From Mycolicibacterium duvalii (GTDB taxonomy: Bacteria > Actinomycetota > Actinomycetes > Mycobacteriales > Mycobacteriaceae): a stretch of 64,000 nt of DNA. The notes beneath the pieces are model-generated. The model did not search any database and was not told the origin of the DNA. It saw only the letters and a list, made by a program, of their open reading frames with translations. Positions 9,576 to 17,817 of the stretch are shown piece by piece (the first letter of the stretch is position 1; each line of letters opens with the position of its first letter). Made by a program: the position numbers and the translations under genes. The stretch lies in contig NZ_AP022563.1 of assembly GCF_010726645.1 (NCBI RefSeq), positions 2,356,001 through 2,420,000 on the forward strand. Direction: 5' to 3'.

Positions 9576-10256
9576 ATGATCACAGTTCACCGGAAGACGG
9601 TTGCCGCAGCGAGCCTGGCAGCCATGGCGATGTTCGGGGCCGCCGCCTGCTCCAGCGACAGCTCCACCGAGGCCACCGACACGGCCACCACCACCACGAT
9701 GGCTGAGCAGACCACCACTTCGCCGGCGGCGCCGACCACCAGCGCGATGGCCGACCCGGCCGCCAACCTGGTCGGCAGCGGGTGCGCGGCCTACGCCGAG
9801 CAGGTGCCCGAAGGACCCGGTTCGGTGGCCGGAATGGCCGCGGACCCCGTGACCGTCGCGGCGTCGAACAACCCGATGCTCACCACCCTGACCCAGGCGC
9901 TCTCCGGTCAGCTGAACCCCGACGTCAACCTGGTGGACACCCTCAACGGCGACGAGTTCACCGTGTTCGCGCCGACCGATGACGCGTTCGCGAAGCTCGA
10001 TCCGGCCACGGTGGATCAGCTGCGGACCGACTCCGATCTGCTGACCAGCATCCTGACCTACCACGTGGTGCCCGGCCAGGCCGCACCCGACCAGGTGCCC
10101 GGCGAGCACGCCACGGTGCAGGGCGCGACACTGAACGTGACCGGCGAGGGCGAGGGCCTCATGGTCAACGACGCCCGCCTGGTGTGCGGCGGCGTGCAGA
10201 CCGCCAACGCCACGGTGTACATGATCGACACGGTGCTGATGCCGCCGGCCAACTGA
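9576..10256 (+). CDS. mpt83: Fasciclin-domain surface lipoprotein (MPT83-like)
   Basis: 226 residues. A signal sequence ends in a lipobox-like GAAAC with Cys near residue 25, followed by a Ser/Thr/Ala/Pro-rich linker and one fasciclin (FAS1) domain from about residue 85: the FAS1 H1 motif reads [16 protein letters not shown] and the YH motif LTYHVVPG. It is thus a lipid-anchored surface antigen like MPT83/MPB83. I take ATG 9576, which has GGAAAG upstream, over the longer frame. The final 120 residues are nearly the same as those of the next gene, showing tandem duplication. A SigK-like promoter precedes it and a strong hairpin follows. Confidence 0.92.
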   Translation: MITVHRKTVAAASLAAMAMFGAAACSSDSSTEATDTATTTTMAEQTTTSPAAPTTSAMADPAANLVGSGCAAYAEQVPEGPGSVAGMAADPVTVAASNNPMLTTLTQALSGQLNPDVNLVDTLNGDEFTVFAPTDDAFAKLDPATVDQLRTDSDLLTSILTYHVVPGQAAPDQVPGEHATVQGATLNVTGEGEGLMVNDARLVCGGVQTANATVYMIDTVLMPPAN

Positions 10257-10271
10257 CCGTCGGACCCCCGG

Positions 10272-10305
10272 AATCCCCCGCTACGCGAAGCCGTGGCGGG
10301 GGATT
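10272..10305 (+). terminator. Hairpin terminator after the MPT83-like gene
   Basis: A 14-base-pair stem, arms 10272-10285 and 10292-10305, with a 6-base loop (one G-T type pair). The arms are AATCCCCCGCTACG and CGTGGCGGGGGATT. It is followed by TTC rather than a long T run, as usual for mycobacterial intrinsic terminators. Confidence 0.75.
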
Positions 10306-10364
10306 TCGCGTGTGCGGTGCCTGCGCGGGCTCAACACGATTTGCGAAAACTTTGCTCCGGCAAC

Positions 10365-10391
10365 CCATCCGGACGGCGACCGGATCCGAAG
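10365..10391 (+). promoter_or_regulatory. SigK-type promoter of the MPT70-like gene
   Basis: CCATCC at 10365-10370, 15 bases, then CCGAAG at 10386-10391, five of six bases matching the SigK -10 CCGAAT. Its spacing is identical to that of the upstream site at 9493-9519. It allows the second antigen to be transcribed separately, consistent with the terminator between the two genes. Confidence 0.7.
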
Positions 10392-10462
10392 AATGGGTGT
10401 AGGACGACAAAGACATGGCGGCTGCCACCGGCGGCCCGCTGCGGCGAAAGGAACTCGAGGAT

Positions 10463-11044
10463 ATGTCTGTCAACGGAAAAGCTTTGGCGGGAGCCGGATT
10501 TGCGGCGGCAGCCGCCATCGGCTTGGCCCTGGGCACAGCCACCACAGCCGGCGCCGCCCCCGTCGGACCCGGGTGCGCCGCCTATGTCGCACAGGTGCCC
10601 GAAGGCCCCGGCTCGGTGCAGGGCATGGCTGCGTCGCCGCTCACGGTGGCCGCGTCGAACAACCCGCTGCTGACCACGCTCACCCAGGCGGTGTCCGGCC
10701 AGCTCAACCCCCAGGTGAACCTGGTCGACACGCTCAACGGTGCCGAGTTCACCGTGTTCGCGCCCACCGACGAGGCGTTCGCCAAGCTCGACCCGGCCAC
10801 GATCGAAACGCTCAAGACCGACGCGCCGCTGTTGACGAATATCCTCACCTACCACGTGGTTCCGGGGCAGGCCGACCCGTCGGCAGTGGTCGGCACGCAC
10901 ACCACCGTCCAGGGCGCCGACGTGACCGTGACCGGTCACGGCGACCAGCTGATGGTCAACGACGCATCGGTGGTGTGCGGCGGGGTTCAGACCGCCAACG
11001 CCACGGTCTATTTGATCGACTCGGTACTGATGCCACCCGCCTGA
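10463..11044 (+). CDS. mpt70: Secreted fasciclin-domain protein (MPT70-like)
   Basis: 193 residues from ATG 10463, the same length as M. tuberculosis MPT70, with AAAGGAACTCGAGG upstream. An N-terminal signal peptide ends at the AGA-AP cleavage pattern near residue 32 with no lipobox, so the protein is secreted rather than anchored. One FAS1 domain follows ([25 protein letters not shown]). Its cysteines ([14 protein letters not shown]) match those of the neighbour and may form a disulfide. In M. tuberculosis dipZ lies between mpt83 and mpt70; here the two are adjacent. Confidence 0.93.
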   Translation: MSVNGKALAGAGFAAAAAIGLALGTATTAGAAPVGPGCAAYVAQVPEGPGSVQGMAASPLTVAASNNPLLTTLTQAVSGQLNPQVNLVDTLNGAEFTVFAPTDEAFAKLDPATIETLKTDAPLLTNILTYHVVPGQADPSAVVGTHTTVQGADVTVTGHGDQLMVNDASVVCGGVQTANATVYLIDSVLMPPA

Positions 11045-11063
11045 CCCCTGGCCCGCAGTCGCG

Positions 11064-11100
11064 CCCGGGGGTCGGGGAAGACCAGCCCCCGACCCCTGGG
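11064..11100. terminator. Strong GC hairpin between MPT70-like and LLM genes
   Basis: Arms GGGGTCGGGG (11068-11077) and CCCCGACCCC (11087-11096) pair perfectly, extended by CCC at 11064-11066 and GGG at 11098-11100. It lies between convergent genes and can serve both directions. Confidence 0.7.
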
Positions 11101-11149
11101 CCCCGTATCCTGAAATAATCACGCAGACAACAGGTTCGGTCCTGCGCCG

Positions 11150-12034
11150 TCAAGCCCGGACTTTGGCGATGACCGTCTCGGCGAACCGCTCGATCGGTCC
11201 CCGGAAACGTTCCACCCCGCCGTCGCCGCCCCCGGACCGCGATTCGGCGCCCATCCACGGGGCGCACATCACCGCGGTGATCCCCGCGTCCCGCGCACGC
11301 AGATAGAGTTCGGGCGTCGGCGGCTCCAGCAGGGCGAGCAGAATCTCGAAGTGCTCGTGCTCACGCCCGAATTCGCGCCGGAGCTCGGTCAGCCGACGCG
11401 CATAACCGACGGCTTCGTCCCACCGGTAGGCGTAACCGACCCACCCGTCGCACAGGCCGGCGGCTCTGCGCAGCGCGGCCTCGGACTCGCCGCCGGCCAG
11501 AATCGGCACCGGTGACGGCGGGTGCGGTTCGATCATCATCTCGGGCACGTCGTAGTGACGGCCATGCCATGACACCCACCCCCCGCGCCACAGCGCCCGC
11601 AGCGCCGGGATCATCTCGTCGAGGCGGCTGCCCCGGGTGCGGAAGTCCTGCCCCATCAGCGCGTACTCCTCGCGCATCCAGCCGACCCCGACGGCGAGCG
11701 AGACCCGTCCCTCAGAGAGCACCGCGGCGGTGGCGACCTGTTTGGCGACCTCCAGCAGCGGACGCGCGGGAGCGATGTAGACCGCGTTGGAGAAGCGCAG
11801 GCGTGTGGTGACCGCCGCCATCGCCCCGGTGAGCACCCATGCGTCCGGCCACGGCGTCTCCGGCGGCCACGGCGGGGTCCCGCTGCCGGAATCGGGGTAG
11901 GTCGACTGCAGGTGGCGCGGATAGATCATGTGGTCCGACGTCACCATCCCGTCGTAGCCCGCCTCGTCGAGCATCCGGGCCACCGCGACGGCCTCGGTGG
12001 TCTTCATGAACGCAGTCCCTGACCAGAATCGCAC
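11150..12034 (-). CDS. LLM-class F420-dependent oxidoreductase
   Basis: 294 residues from a GTG at 12034. The luciferase-like TIM barrel is recognised from the N-terminal MRFWSGTAFMKTTEAVAVARMLDEAGYDG, the SEGRVSLAVGVGWMREEYALMG motif with its non-prolyl cis-peptide region, and the PVPILAGGESEAALRRAA phosphate-binding segment. Mycobacterial members usually use coenzyme F420 rather than FMN. Substrate unknown. It is divergent from the photolyase gene across 76 bases. The opposite-strand reading over this and the next gene is a shadow. Confidence 0.87.
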   Translation of the reverse strand: MRFWSGTAFMKTTEAVAVARMLDEAGYDGMVTSDHMIYPRHLQSTYPDSGSGTPPWPPETPWPDAWVLTGAMAAVTTRLRFSNAVYIAPARPLLEVAKQVATAAVLSEGRVSLAVGVGWMREEYALMGQDFRTRGSRLDEMIPALRALWRGGWVSWHGRHYDVPEMMIEPHPPSPVPILAGGESEAALRRAAGLCDGWVGYAYRWDEAVGYARRLTELRREFGREHEHFEILLALLEPPTPELYLRARDAGITAVMCAPWMGAESRSGGGDGGVERFRGPIERFAETVIAKVRA

Positions 12035-12110
12035 CGCGCGTGTCCCCTTCCGCCTGCCTGCCCGACTGTCCCCTAGTTTCTTTAGCGGACTTTGCGGGCA
12101 GCATCAATGC

Positions 12111-13457
12111 ATGCCCACCGTGTTGTGGTTCCGCCGCGATCTGCGGCTCGCCGATCATCCCGCCCTGCTGGCCGCCGCGGACGGCGACGGCGACGTCCTG
12201 GCCTGCTACGTGCTCGATCGTCGGCTTGTCGCCTCGGCCGGGGCGCGGCGGCTGCAGTACCTCTATGCGGCGCTGACCGAGCTTCGCGCCGGTCTCGACG
12301 GCCGGCTGCTCATCGTCGAGGGCGACCCCGGCAGCGAGATTCCTCGCATCGCCGATGCGGTCGGCGCGTCGTCGGTGCACATGTCCGAGGAGTTCACCCC
12401 GTTCGCGACGCGCCGCGATGCCCAGGTGCGCGAGGCGTTGGGCGACGTGGAATTGGTGGCCACCGGCTCGCCGTACCTGGTGGCACCGGGGCGGGTCCGC
12501 AAGGCTGACGGGACTGCGTTCAAAGTGTTCACGCCGTACTTCGCGGCGTGGCGGGACCATGGGTGGCGTCCTCCGGCGGAGTCCTCGGCAAGGTCGGCCA
12601 ACTGGATCGACCCGGCCGAGGTGCCGGGTCTGCGCGGGGTCACCAGCCTGCCCGACATGGGGGCCGACCTCGACGTGCCCGCCGGTGAAGCCGCCGCCCG
12701 CCGGCAGTGGCAGCAGTTCACCCGCGACGGCCTGAAGTCCTACGACGAGCGACGCAACCGGCCCGACGTGCCGGGAACCAGCCGGATGTCGGCGCATCTG
12801 AAGTTCGGCAGCATCCATCCCCGCACGTTGGCCGCGGACCTCGGCCGCGGCAAAGGCGCGCAGGCTTACCTGCGCGAGCTGGCATTCCGTGACTTCTACG
12901 CGTCGGTGCTGCACGAGTGGCCGGATAGCGCGTGGTGGAACTTCAACGAGGCCTTCAATGCCATCGAGGTCGATCAGGGCCGCGACGCGGAGCAGGCGTT
13001 CGAGGCCTGGAAAACGGGCCGGACCGGCTTCCCGATCGTCGACGCGGGGATGCGTCAGCTGGCGGCGACGGGTTTCCTGCACAACCGGGTGCGCATGGTC
13101 GTGGCGTCGTTTCTGGTCAAGGATCTGCACCTGCCGTGGCAGTGGGGCGCGCGCTGGTTCCTCGAGCAGCTCGCCGACGGGGATCTGGCGAACAACCAGC
13201 ACGGTTGGCAGTGGGTGGCCGGTAGCGGCACCGATGCGGCGCCGTACTTCCGGGTGTTCAATCCTGCCTTGCAGGGGGCCAAATTCGATCCGTCGGGCGC
13301 CTATGTCCGGCGCTGGGTCGACGAGCTCGCCGGGTTGCCCGACGACGTCGACGTGCACCGGCTCGGCGCCGACCGCCCGGCCGACTATCCGGAGCCGATC
13401 GTCGACCACAAACAGGAACGGGCCGAGGCGCTGCGCCGCTACAACGCGCTGCGCTGA
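12111..13457 (+). CDS. phr: Class I deoxyribodipyrimidine photolyase
   Basis: 448 residues, start ATG 12111 giving the family N-terminus MPTVLWFRRDLRLADHPAL. Repairs cyclobutane pyrimidine dimers by light-driven electron transfer from FADH-. Residues 1-130 are the antenna-binding Rossmann domain. The C-terminal FAD-binding domain has the signature KFGSIHPRTL, LAFRDFYASVLHEWP, GRTGFPIVDAGMRQL, TGFLHNRVRMVVASFLVKD and the NNQHGWQWVAGSGTDAAPYF block with conserved Trp residues for the electron chain. Slow-growing pathogens generally lack photolyase; its presence suits a light-exposed environmental species. Confidence 0.95.
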   Translation: MPTVLWFRRDLRLADHPALLAAADGDGDVLACYVLDRRLVASAGARRLQYLYAALTELRAGLDGRLLIVEGDPGSEIPRIADAVGASSVHMSEEFTPFATRRDAQVREALGDVELVATGSPYLVAPGRVRKADGTAFKVFTPYFAAWRDHGWRPPAESSARSANWIDPAEVPGLRGVTSLPDMGADLDVPAGEAAARRQWQQFTRDGLKSYDERRNRPDVPGTSRMSAHLKFGSIHPRTLAADLGRGKGAQAYLRELAFRDFYASVLHEWPDSAWWNFNEAFNAIEVDQGRDAEQAFEAWKTGRTGFPIVDAGMRQLAATGFLHNRVRMVVASFLVKDLHLPWQWGARWFLEQLADGDLANNQHGWQWVAGSGTDAAPYFRVFNPALQGAKFDPSGAYVRRWVDELAGLPDDVDVHRLGADRPADYPEPIVDHKQERAEALRRYNALR

Positions 13458-13458
13458 G

Positions 13459-14292
13459 CTATTTCAGCGTCAGCCCGGCATCCACCGGGAGCGTCACCCC
13501 GGTGATGTAGCGCCCCGCCGGACCGCACAGGTAGACCATGGTGTCGCTGACGTCGTCGGGCGTCATCATCGGCAGGTTCAGCAGCGGGCGCTGCGACTCG
13601 CCGAATGACGGATACTCACCCACCCATTCGGCCAGCGCCTCGTTGAGCACCATCGGCGTCGCGACGCCGCCGGGGTGCACCGTGTTGACGCGGATGTTCT
13701 TCTCGGCCAGCGAACGCGCGAAGTGCCGCATCAGTCCGATCACGCCGTGCTTGGCAGCGGTGTATCCGGCGGCCCCGTGGTTCATGGTGCCGAATTCCGT
13801 ACTGACGGGTTTGAAGCCGGCCGCCGAGCTGGTGATCACGACGGCACCGCCGTCCGGGTTGCGCAGCAGGGCCGGCAGCGCCGCCTCGACGGTGAAATAG
13901 ACGCCGTTGAGCATGACGGCGACCGCGTCGGTGTAGGCCGTGATGTCGTGCGCCTGCCGGCCCCCGGCAGGCAGGATGCCGGCGTTGGCGAGCACGAAGT
14001 CCAGCCGGCCGAACCGCTCGACTCCGCGCGCCACGACCTCGGCCAAGCGGTCGCGGTCACGGACGTCGGCCGGCTCGGCCACGATGCGCCGCCCGGTGGC
14101 CTCGACCATTCGGACCGTCTCCTGCAGATCCTCGAGGGTGGCCATCGGATAAGCCACGCTGTCGATCTGCCCGCACAGGTCCACCGCGATGATGTCGGCG
14201 CCCTCTCTGGCGAACCGCACGGCGTGCGCACGGCCCTGGCCGCGTGCGGCCCCGGTGATGAAGGCGACCTTGTCGGCCAGCTGTCCTGACAT
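13459..14292 (-). CDS. Mycofactocin-type short-chain dehydrogenase
   Basis: 277 residues from ATG 14292. Classic SDR with NAD-binding TGAARGQGRAHA, NAG motif (LANAGILP), catalytic Ser (ITSSAAG), and YTAAKH (Tyr/Lys). It has the characteristic insertion after the second strand (DLCGQIDSVAYPMATLEDLQ) that marks the mycofactocin-dependent SDR subfamily, whose NADH is bound non-exchangeably and recycled through mycofactocin. It probably oxidises an alcohol; the substrate is unknown. The gene ends two bases after the photolyase gene on the opposite strand. Confidence 0.9.
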   Translation of the reverse strand: MSGQLADKVAFITGAARGQGRAHAVRFAREGADIIAVDLCGQIDSVAYPMATLEDLQETVRMVEATGRRIVAEPADVRDRDRLAEVVARGVERFGRLDFVLANAGILPAGGRQAHDITAYTDAVAVMLNGVYFTVEAALPALLRNPDGGAVVITSSAAGFKPVSTEFGTMNHGAAGYTAAKHGVIGLMRHFARSLAEKNIRVNTVHPGGVATPMVLNEALAEWVGEYPSFGESQRPLLNLPMMTPDDVSDTMVYLCGPAGRYITGVTLPVDAGLTLK

Positions 14293-14392
14293 CCGGGTCA
14301 GCCTAGTGCGCAACGGGCAGCACTACGGCGCCGTGTAGTAGGGCTGTGCCAGAATGAGCGCAAGACATGCCGCCCGATCGTGAGGAGCAGCT

Positions 14393-14647
14393 GTGGCAAG
14401 CACCGAGGTGGAACGCCGGACCGGCGTCGACGTCGAGGAAGTGCCGTCCGCGGAGTGGGGCTGGTCCTCGGAGAGCCCCCGGTTCTTCCAGATCGGTGGT
14501 CTGCTCGCCGCCGGTTTCCTGCTGCTGATGATCCACGGCAACCACACCGGCCGTGTCGAGGACTGGTTCATGGTCGGGTTCGCCGCCATCGTGCTGGCCT
14601 TCACGGCCCGCAGCTGGTGGGTGCACCGCTACCGCGACCGCCACTAG
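14393..14647 (+). CDS. Small two-helix membrane protein (DUF2631, Rv2876-like)
   Basis: 84 residues from a GTG at 14393 with GAGGAG about seven bases upstream. An acidic N-terminus ([20 protein letters not shown]) is followed by two hydrophobic helices, [14 protein letters not shown] and [14 protein letters not shown], and a basic tail HRYRDRH. Homologues in M. tuberculosis follow mpt70, which anchors this window to that locus. Function unknown. It marks the left border of the accessory island. Confidence 0.85.
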   Translation: MASTEVERRTGVDVEEVPSAEWGWSSESPRFFQIGGLLAAGFLLLMIHGNHTGRVEDWFMVGFAAIVLAFTARSWWVHRYRDRH

Positions 14648-14666
14648 ATTCGAGCAGACCCGGCGG

Positions 14667-15284
14667 CTATCCGTCCGCCGAGACCGGCACCAGATCGGCG
14701 CCGTCGGTGGCGTACCACAGCGCAGCGCTGAGGAAGTCCTCGACGGGCGGCACGTCGGTACCCAAACCCGCGCTCGCCTGCGCGTACTTCTTGAATGCGC
14801 GGGCGGCGGCGCTCAGCCGATGCCGTACTGCGGTGAATCGGCGATCGGACGCACACAGCGCCGAGCCGCCCCAGACCGTCACCTCTCTGCACCCCTGCTC
14901 GACGGCGCGCTGCACCTCGCCCCGGATTCCGGCGTCGGCATCGAGGATCGCCGCGTCCACCGCCCATGCGGCGGCTCTGCGCTGGGCCAGCGCGTCGAGC
15001 CCCGACCGGCCGATCTCCGCCTCCACCCCCATGATCTGCAGCGGGCCCACATCCTGGCCTGCCGGAACGACGACCCTGACCTGCCAGCCCGCGCGGACGC
15101 GGTCGCAGAGCCAACCGCCCGCCGAGGCGACGACGCCGGGAATGTCGGTCGCCACGACCGTCAGGTCGTAGGTCAGACGGGGCTCCGCGAGCGTCCGGGC
15201 TGCCGCCTCCGTACGGTCGAACCGCACGACCGTGCCGTCGTCCCGGCCGTCATCGGCGCGCCTTTCGAACGTGCCAGTACTCAC
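14667..15284 (-). CDS. Hypothetical protein
   Basis: 205 residues from a GTG at 15284. I do not recognise a family. No signal peptide or membrane helix; the composition is Ala/Arg/Val-rich with a mixed alpha/beta pattern (TYDLTVVATDIPGVVASAGGW, WQVRVVVPAGQDVGPLQI, REVTVWGGSALCASD), suggesting a soluble globular protein. It converges with the DUF2631 gene. Upstream lies one copy of the GTGACA-N16-TGTAAAG module (15337-15364), although in the opposite orientation. An ATG seven codons upstream (15305) is an alternative start. Confidence 0.65.
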   Translation of the reverse strand: MSTGTFERRADDGRDDGTVVRFDRTEAAARTLAEPRLTYDLTVVATDIPGVVASAGGWLCDRVRAGWQVRVVVPAGQDVGPLQIMGVEAEIGRSGLDALAQRRAAAWAVDAAILDADAGIRGEVQRAVEQGCREVTVWGGSALCASDRRFTAVRHRLSAAARAFKKYAQASAGLGTDVPPVEDFLSAALWYATDGADLVPVSADG

Positions 15285-15336
15285 CGTCCGCCTCCTCCGA
15301 AGCATGCCGCGCCACCCGGCGGCGCACCCACTCAGC

Positions 15337-15364
15337 GTGACAGTTCTCCGCAGATCTGTAAAGC
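15337..15364 (+). promoter_or_regulatory. Island promoter/operator module, copy 1
   Basis: GTGACA (15337-15342), 16 bases, TAAAGC (15359-15364) preceded by TG. As a promoter it points right, where only the antisense of the WS/DGAT gene lies; as an operator it would sit upstream of the minus-strand hypothetical gene (start 15284). No credible plus-strand gene follows. Confidence 0.5.
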
Positions 15365-15440
15365 GTCAATATGATCTCGACGTGGCCGCGGCCGGCGTCC
15401 GCGCCGCCTGTATTCCGTTGGCCGCGCGCTTCGTTGGACG

Positions 15441-16871
15441 TTACGACGCCGGCGCCAGCGGCAGCGCTGTCTCGACAGGCGTCACCTGATCGGACAGGCC
15501 CGCGGCCCGCCGGATCTCACCAAATGATGTGATCATCGCGTCGGTGGCCTCGTGCGGGTCGCGCAGCGTCCTGTCGTCGGTGAGCACCGAGATGGACAGC
15601 TGGTCCACATAGCTCCAGACCGTGAGGTTCATGCCGCTGCCCGCGACAATCGGGCCCACCGAATAGATCTCGTCGATCGTGGCGCCCTCGAACACCCCAC
15701 GCTCCTTGGGGCCCGGCACGTTGGAGATGGTCAAGTTCATCACCATGGCCGACTCCACCCGTCGCGCCTGGCTGCGGAACACGCTCGGGGTCAGCGCCGG
15801 CGGCAGATAGGCCAACCAGGACGGGAGCAGCGTGGCGCCGAGCAGGTGATGGTTCTCCTTGGCGATCGCCGTCGCGGTGGCGGTCAGGCGCACCCGCTCC
15901 AGCGGATCGTCGATGTGCACCGGCAGCGACGGCGTCATGTAGGTGAACTCGTTGCCGGTCAGCCGATCCGGCGACGGGTCGAAGCTGACCGGGACGCCGG
16001 CGATCAGCGGCGCCTCGGCTTTCTCGTCGTACCGCAGTTGCAGTTGACGCAGCGCGCCGGCGGCTGTCGCGAGCACGATGTCGTTGAGGGTGACCTGCAG
16101 GTGCCGCGCGGTCTGCTTGACGTCGGCGAGCGCCAGCGGAGCGGTCGCGAAGCGCCGTCCGGGGGACACAACGTGGTTGATGAACGACGGTGGCGGCGCG
16201 AAGTTGCGGGCCAGGTCCGGATGCCGGCCACGCGCGCGGGCCTGCCGCCGCACCCGCGACACTCCGGCGATGGTCTCGTTGACCAACCGGGGCAGTCGCC
16301 GGATCTGCCGGGCGTGGTCGCGCACGGCAGCCCGCACCAGATGCGCGGTCTCCCGGGACTCCCCTGAACCGGCGGGCAGCTCTCCGCACACCACGGGGTC
16401 GCCGCCTTGGATCACCATCGCGAGCTGGTTCGCCGAGGCGACACCGTCGGCGAGCACATGATGAACTTTGTGAATAACGGCGATTTTGTTGTCCGCCATA
16501 CCTTCTGCGATGTACATCTCCCACAGCGGATAACCCCGGTCCAGAGGTGTGCCGGCGATCTCGCCGATCAGCTGATCGAGTTCGCGCCGGCCGCCGGGCG
16601 CCGGAACCCGGGCGCGCCGGATGTGGTAGTCGACGTCGATCTCGGCGTTCTGCACCCACATCGGATGGTGGATCCGGCCCGGAATGTCGATCAATTGGTA
16701 GCGCAGCGGCGCGAGCGCGTGCAGCCGTGGCAGGGCAGCCTTGCGGAACAGTTCGAAGTCGAAGCCACCGGTCTGCGAGACGTCGAGAATGCCGATCTTG
16801 AGGGTATGCATGTGAATTTCAGGAGTCTCGCTGTAGAGCATCATGGCGTCCACACCATTGAGACGTTTCAC
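15441..16871 (-). CDS. WS/DGAT-family acyltransferase
   Basis: 476 residues from a GTG at 16871, chosen because GGGGGTGG stands about six bases upstream and family members begin with (M)KRLNGVDAM; ten further codons are open upstream. It should transfer acyl chains from acyl-CoA to long-chain alcohols or diacylglycerol, making wax esters or triacylglycerol. The catalytic HHxxxDG motif is HHVLADG at residues 137-143. The NVPGP motif (LTISNVPGPKERGVFEG) and PLWEMYIAEGM block are also family-typical. It probably acts at the inner membrane or lipid-droplet surface. It is the only storage-lipid gene in the catabolic island. Confidence 0.92.
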   Translation of the reverse strand: MKRLNGVDAMMLYSETPEIHMHTLKIGILDVSQTGGFDFELFRKAALPRLHALAPLRYQLIDIPGRIHHPMWVQNAEIDVDYHIRRARVPAPGGRRELDQLIGEIAGTPLDRGYPLWEMYIAEGMADNKIAVIHKVHHVLADGVASANQLAMVIQGGDPVVCGELPAGSGESRETAHLVRAAVRDHARQIRRLPRLVNETIAGVSRVRRQARARGRHPDLARNFAPPPSFINHVVSPGRRFATAPLALADVKQTARHLQVTLNDIVLATAAGALRQLQLRYDEKAEAPLIAGVPVSFDPSPDRLTGNEFTYMTPSLPVHIDDPLERVRLTATATAIAKENHHLLGATLLPSWLAYLPPALTPSVFRSQARRVESAMVMNLTISNVPGPKERGVFEGATIDEIYSVGPIVAGSGMNLTVWSYVDQLSISVLTDDRTLRDPHEATDAMITSFGEIRRAAGLSDQVTPVETALPLAPAS

Positions 16872-16968
16872 TGCCGCCACCCCCAGTTCTCGTTGCCGCA
16901 CGCCGGGTACCCACTTACCGTGCGATTCTCCCGCACGCTAGCGCGGAGGCTGCCGTCACGCCGCGGTG

Positions 16969-16996
16969 CTGACAGTTCCGGCGCAGGGTGTAAAGC
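16969..16996 (+). promoter_or_regulatory. Island promoter/operator module, copy 2
   Basis: CTGACA (16969-16974), 16 bases, TAAAGC (16991-16996) preceded by TG, in the divergent gap between the WS/DGAT and DUF427 genes. The TGTAAAGC is followed by AC and GCTTTGTA, so the right part forms an imperfect inverted repeat reminiscent of the 33435-33458 palindrome. Confidence 0.5.
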
Positions 16997-17084
16997 ACGC
17001 TTTGTAGACTCGGTGGGCCCCGCGCTACGAGAGGCCCGAGAACATGGCACGCTGCCCGGAACCGGTCGCGCACCGGGAGGTCCG

Positions 17085-17807
17085 ATGAGCTTGGTGGTCG
17101 GGCACGGCCCGCTGAGCGCCGAACGCGCCGGGGTGTTGATCCCGCCGGTGCGCGGTGATCTGGTCTATATCGAACCGCACCCCCGTCGCATCGAGGCCTA
17201 CCGCGGCGACCAGCGCGTCCTCGAGACAGAACGCGCGCTGATGGTGCACCGTCGCGGCGACGTGCTGCGGTACGCGTTCCAGGTCGACGACATCGGCGAC
17301 CTGCCCGCCGACCCGGTGCCGGAGGCGCCCGGGTACGTGACGGTGCCGTGGGACGCGGTGGACCGTTGGTGCGAGGAGGGCCGGCAGCTGGTCCACTATC
17401 CGCCCAACCCGTATCACCGGGTCGACTGCCGGCCCACCACCCGCCGACTCCGGGTGACGGTCGCCGGTGCCACGCTGGTGGACACCACTGACACGGTCAT
17501 CCTCTTCGAGACGGCGCTGGCGCCCCGGCTCTACGTCGCGCCGTCGGCGGTCCGCACCGACCTGCTCGCGCCGTCGTCGACCACCAGCTACTGCAATTAC
17601 AAGGGCTACGCGACCTATTACCACGCCACGATCGATGGTCACGTCGTCGAAGACGCGGCGTGGAGCTACCAGGACCCGCTGCCGGAGAGTCAGGCGATCG
17701 CATCGCTGCTGAGCTTCGACGCGACCCGCGTCGACGTCGAGGCCGAACTCCCCCGGGCCGAACCCGACTCCGACAGAACCGGTACCGGGGGTGATTTCGT
17801 TCGGTAA
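17085..17807 (+). CDS. Tandem DUF427 protein
   Basis: 240 residues, ATG 17085 with GGGAGG six bases upstream. Two DUF427 repeats are visible: about residues 25-100 (RRIEAYRGDQRVLETERALMV ending in VTVPWDAVDRW) and about 120-215 (RRLRVTVAGATLVDTTDTVILFETALAPRLYV, then STTSYCNYKGYATYYHATI). DUF427 domains are small beta folds of unknown activity common in actinobacteria. A copy of the island promoter module lies 89 bases upstream. It directly precedes the MDR reductase gene and is probably co-transcribed. Confidence 0.85.
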   Translation: MSLVVGHGPLSAERAGVLIPPVRGDLVYIEPHPRRIEAYRGDQRVLETERALMVHRRGDVLRYAFQVDDIGDLPADPVPEAPGYVTVPWDAVDRWCEEGRQLVHYPPNPYHRVDCRPTTRRLRVTVAGATLVDTTDTVILFETALAPRLYVAPSAVRTDLLAPSSTTSYCNYKGYATYYHATIDGHVVEDAAWSYQDPLPESQAIASLLSFDATRVDVEAELPRAEPDSDRTGTGGDFVR

Positions 17808-17817
17808 CTTCGGCCGG

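Noticed and set aside
15371..15540. Short plus-strand frame after module copy 1
   Set aside because: It would encode about 55 Pro/Ala/Arg-rich residues antisense to the WS/DGAT C-terminus, with no ribosome binding site and no similarity that I recognise.
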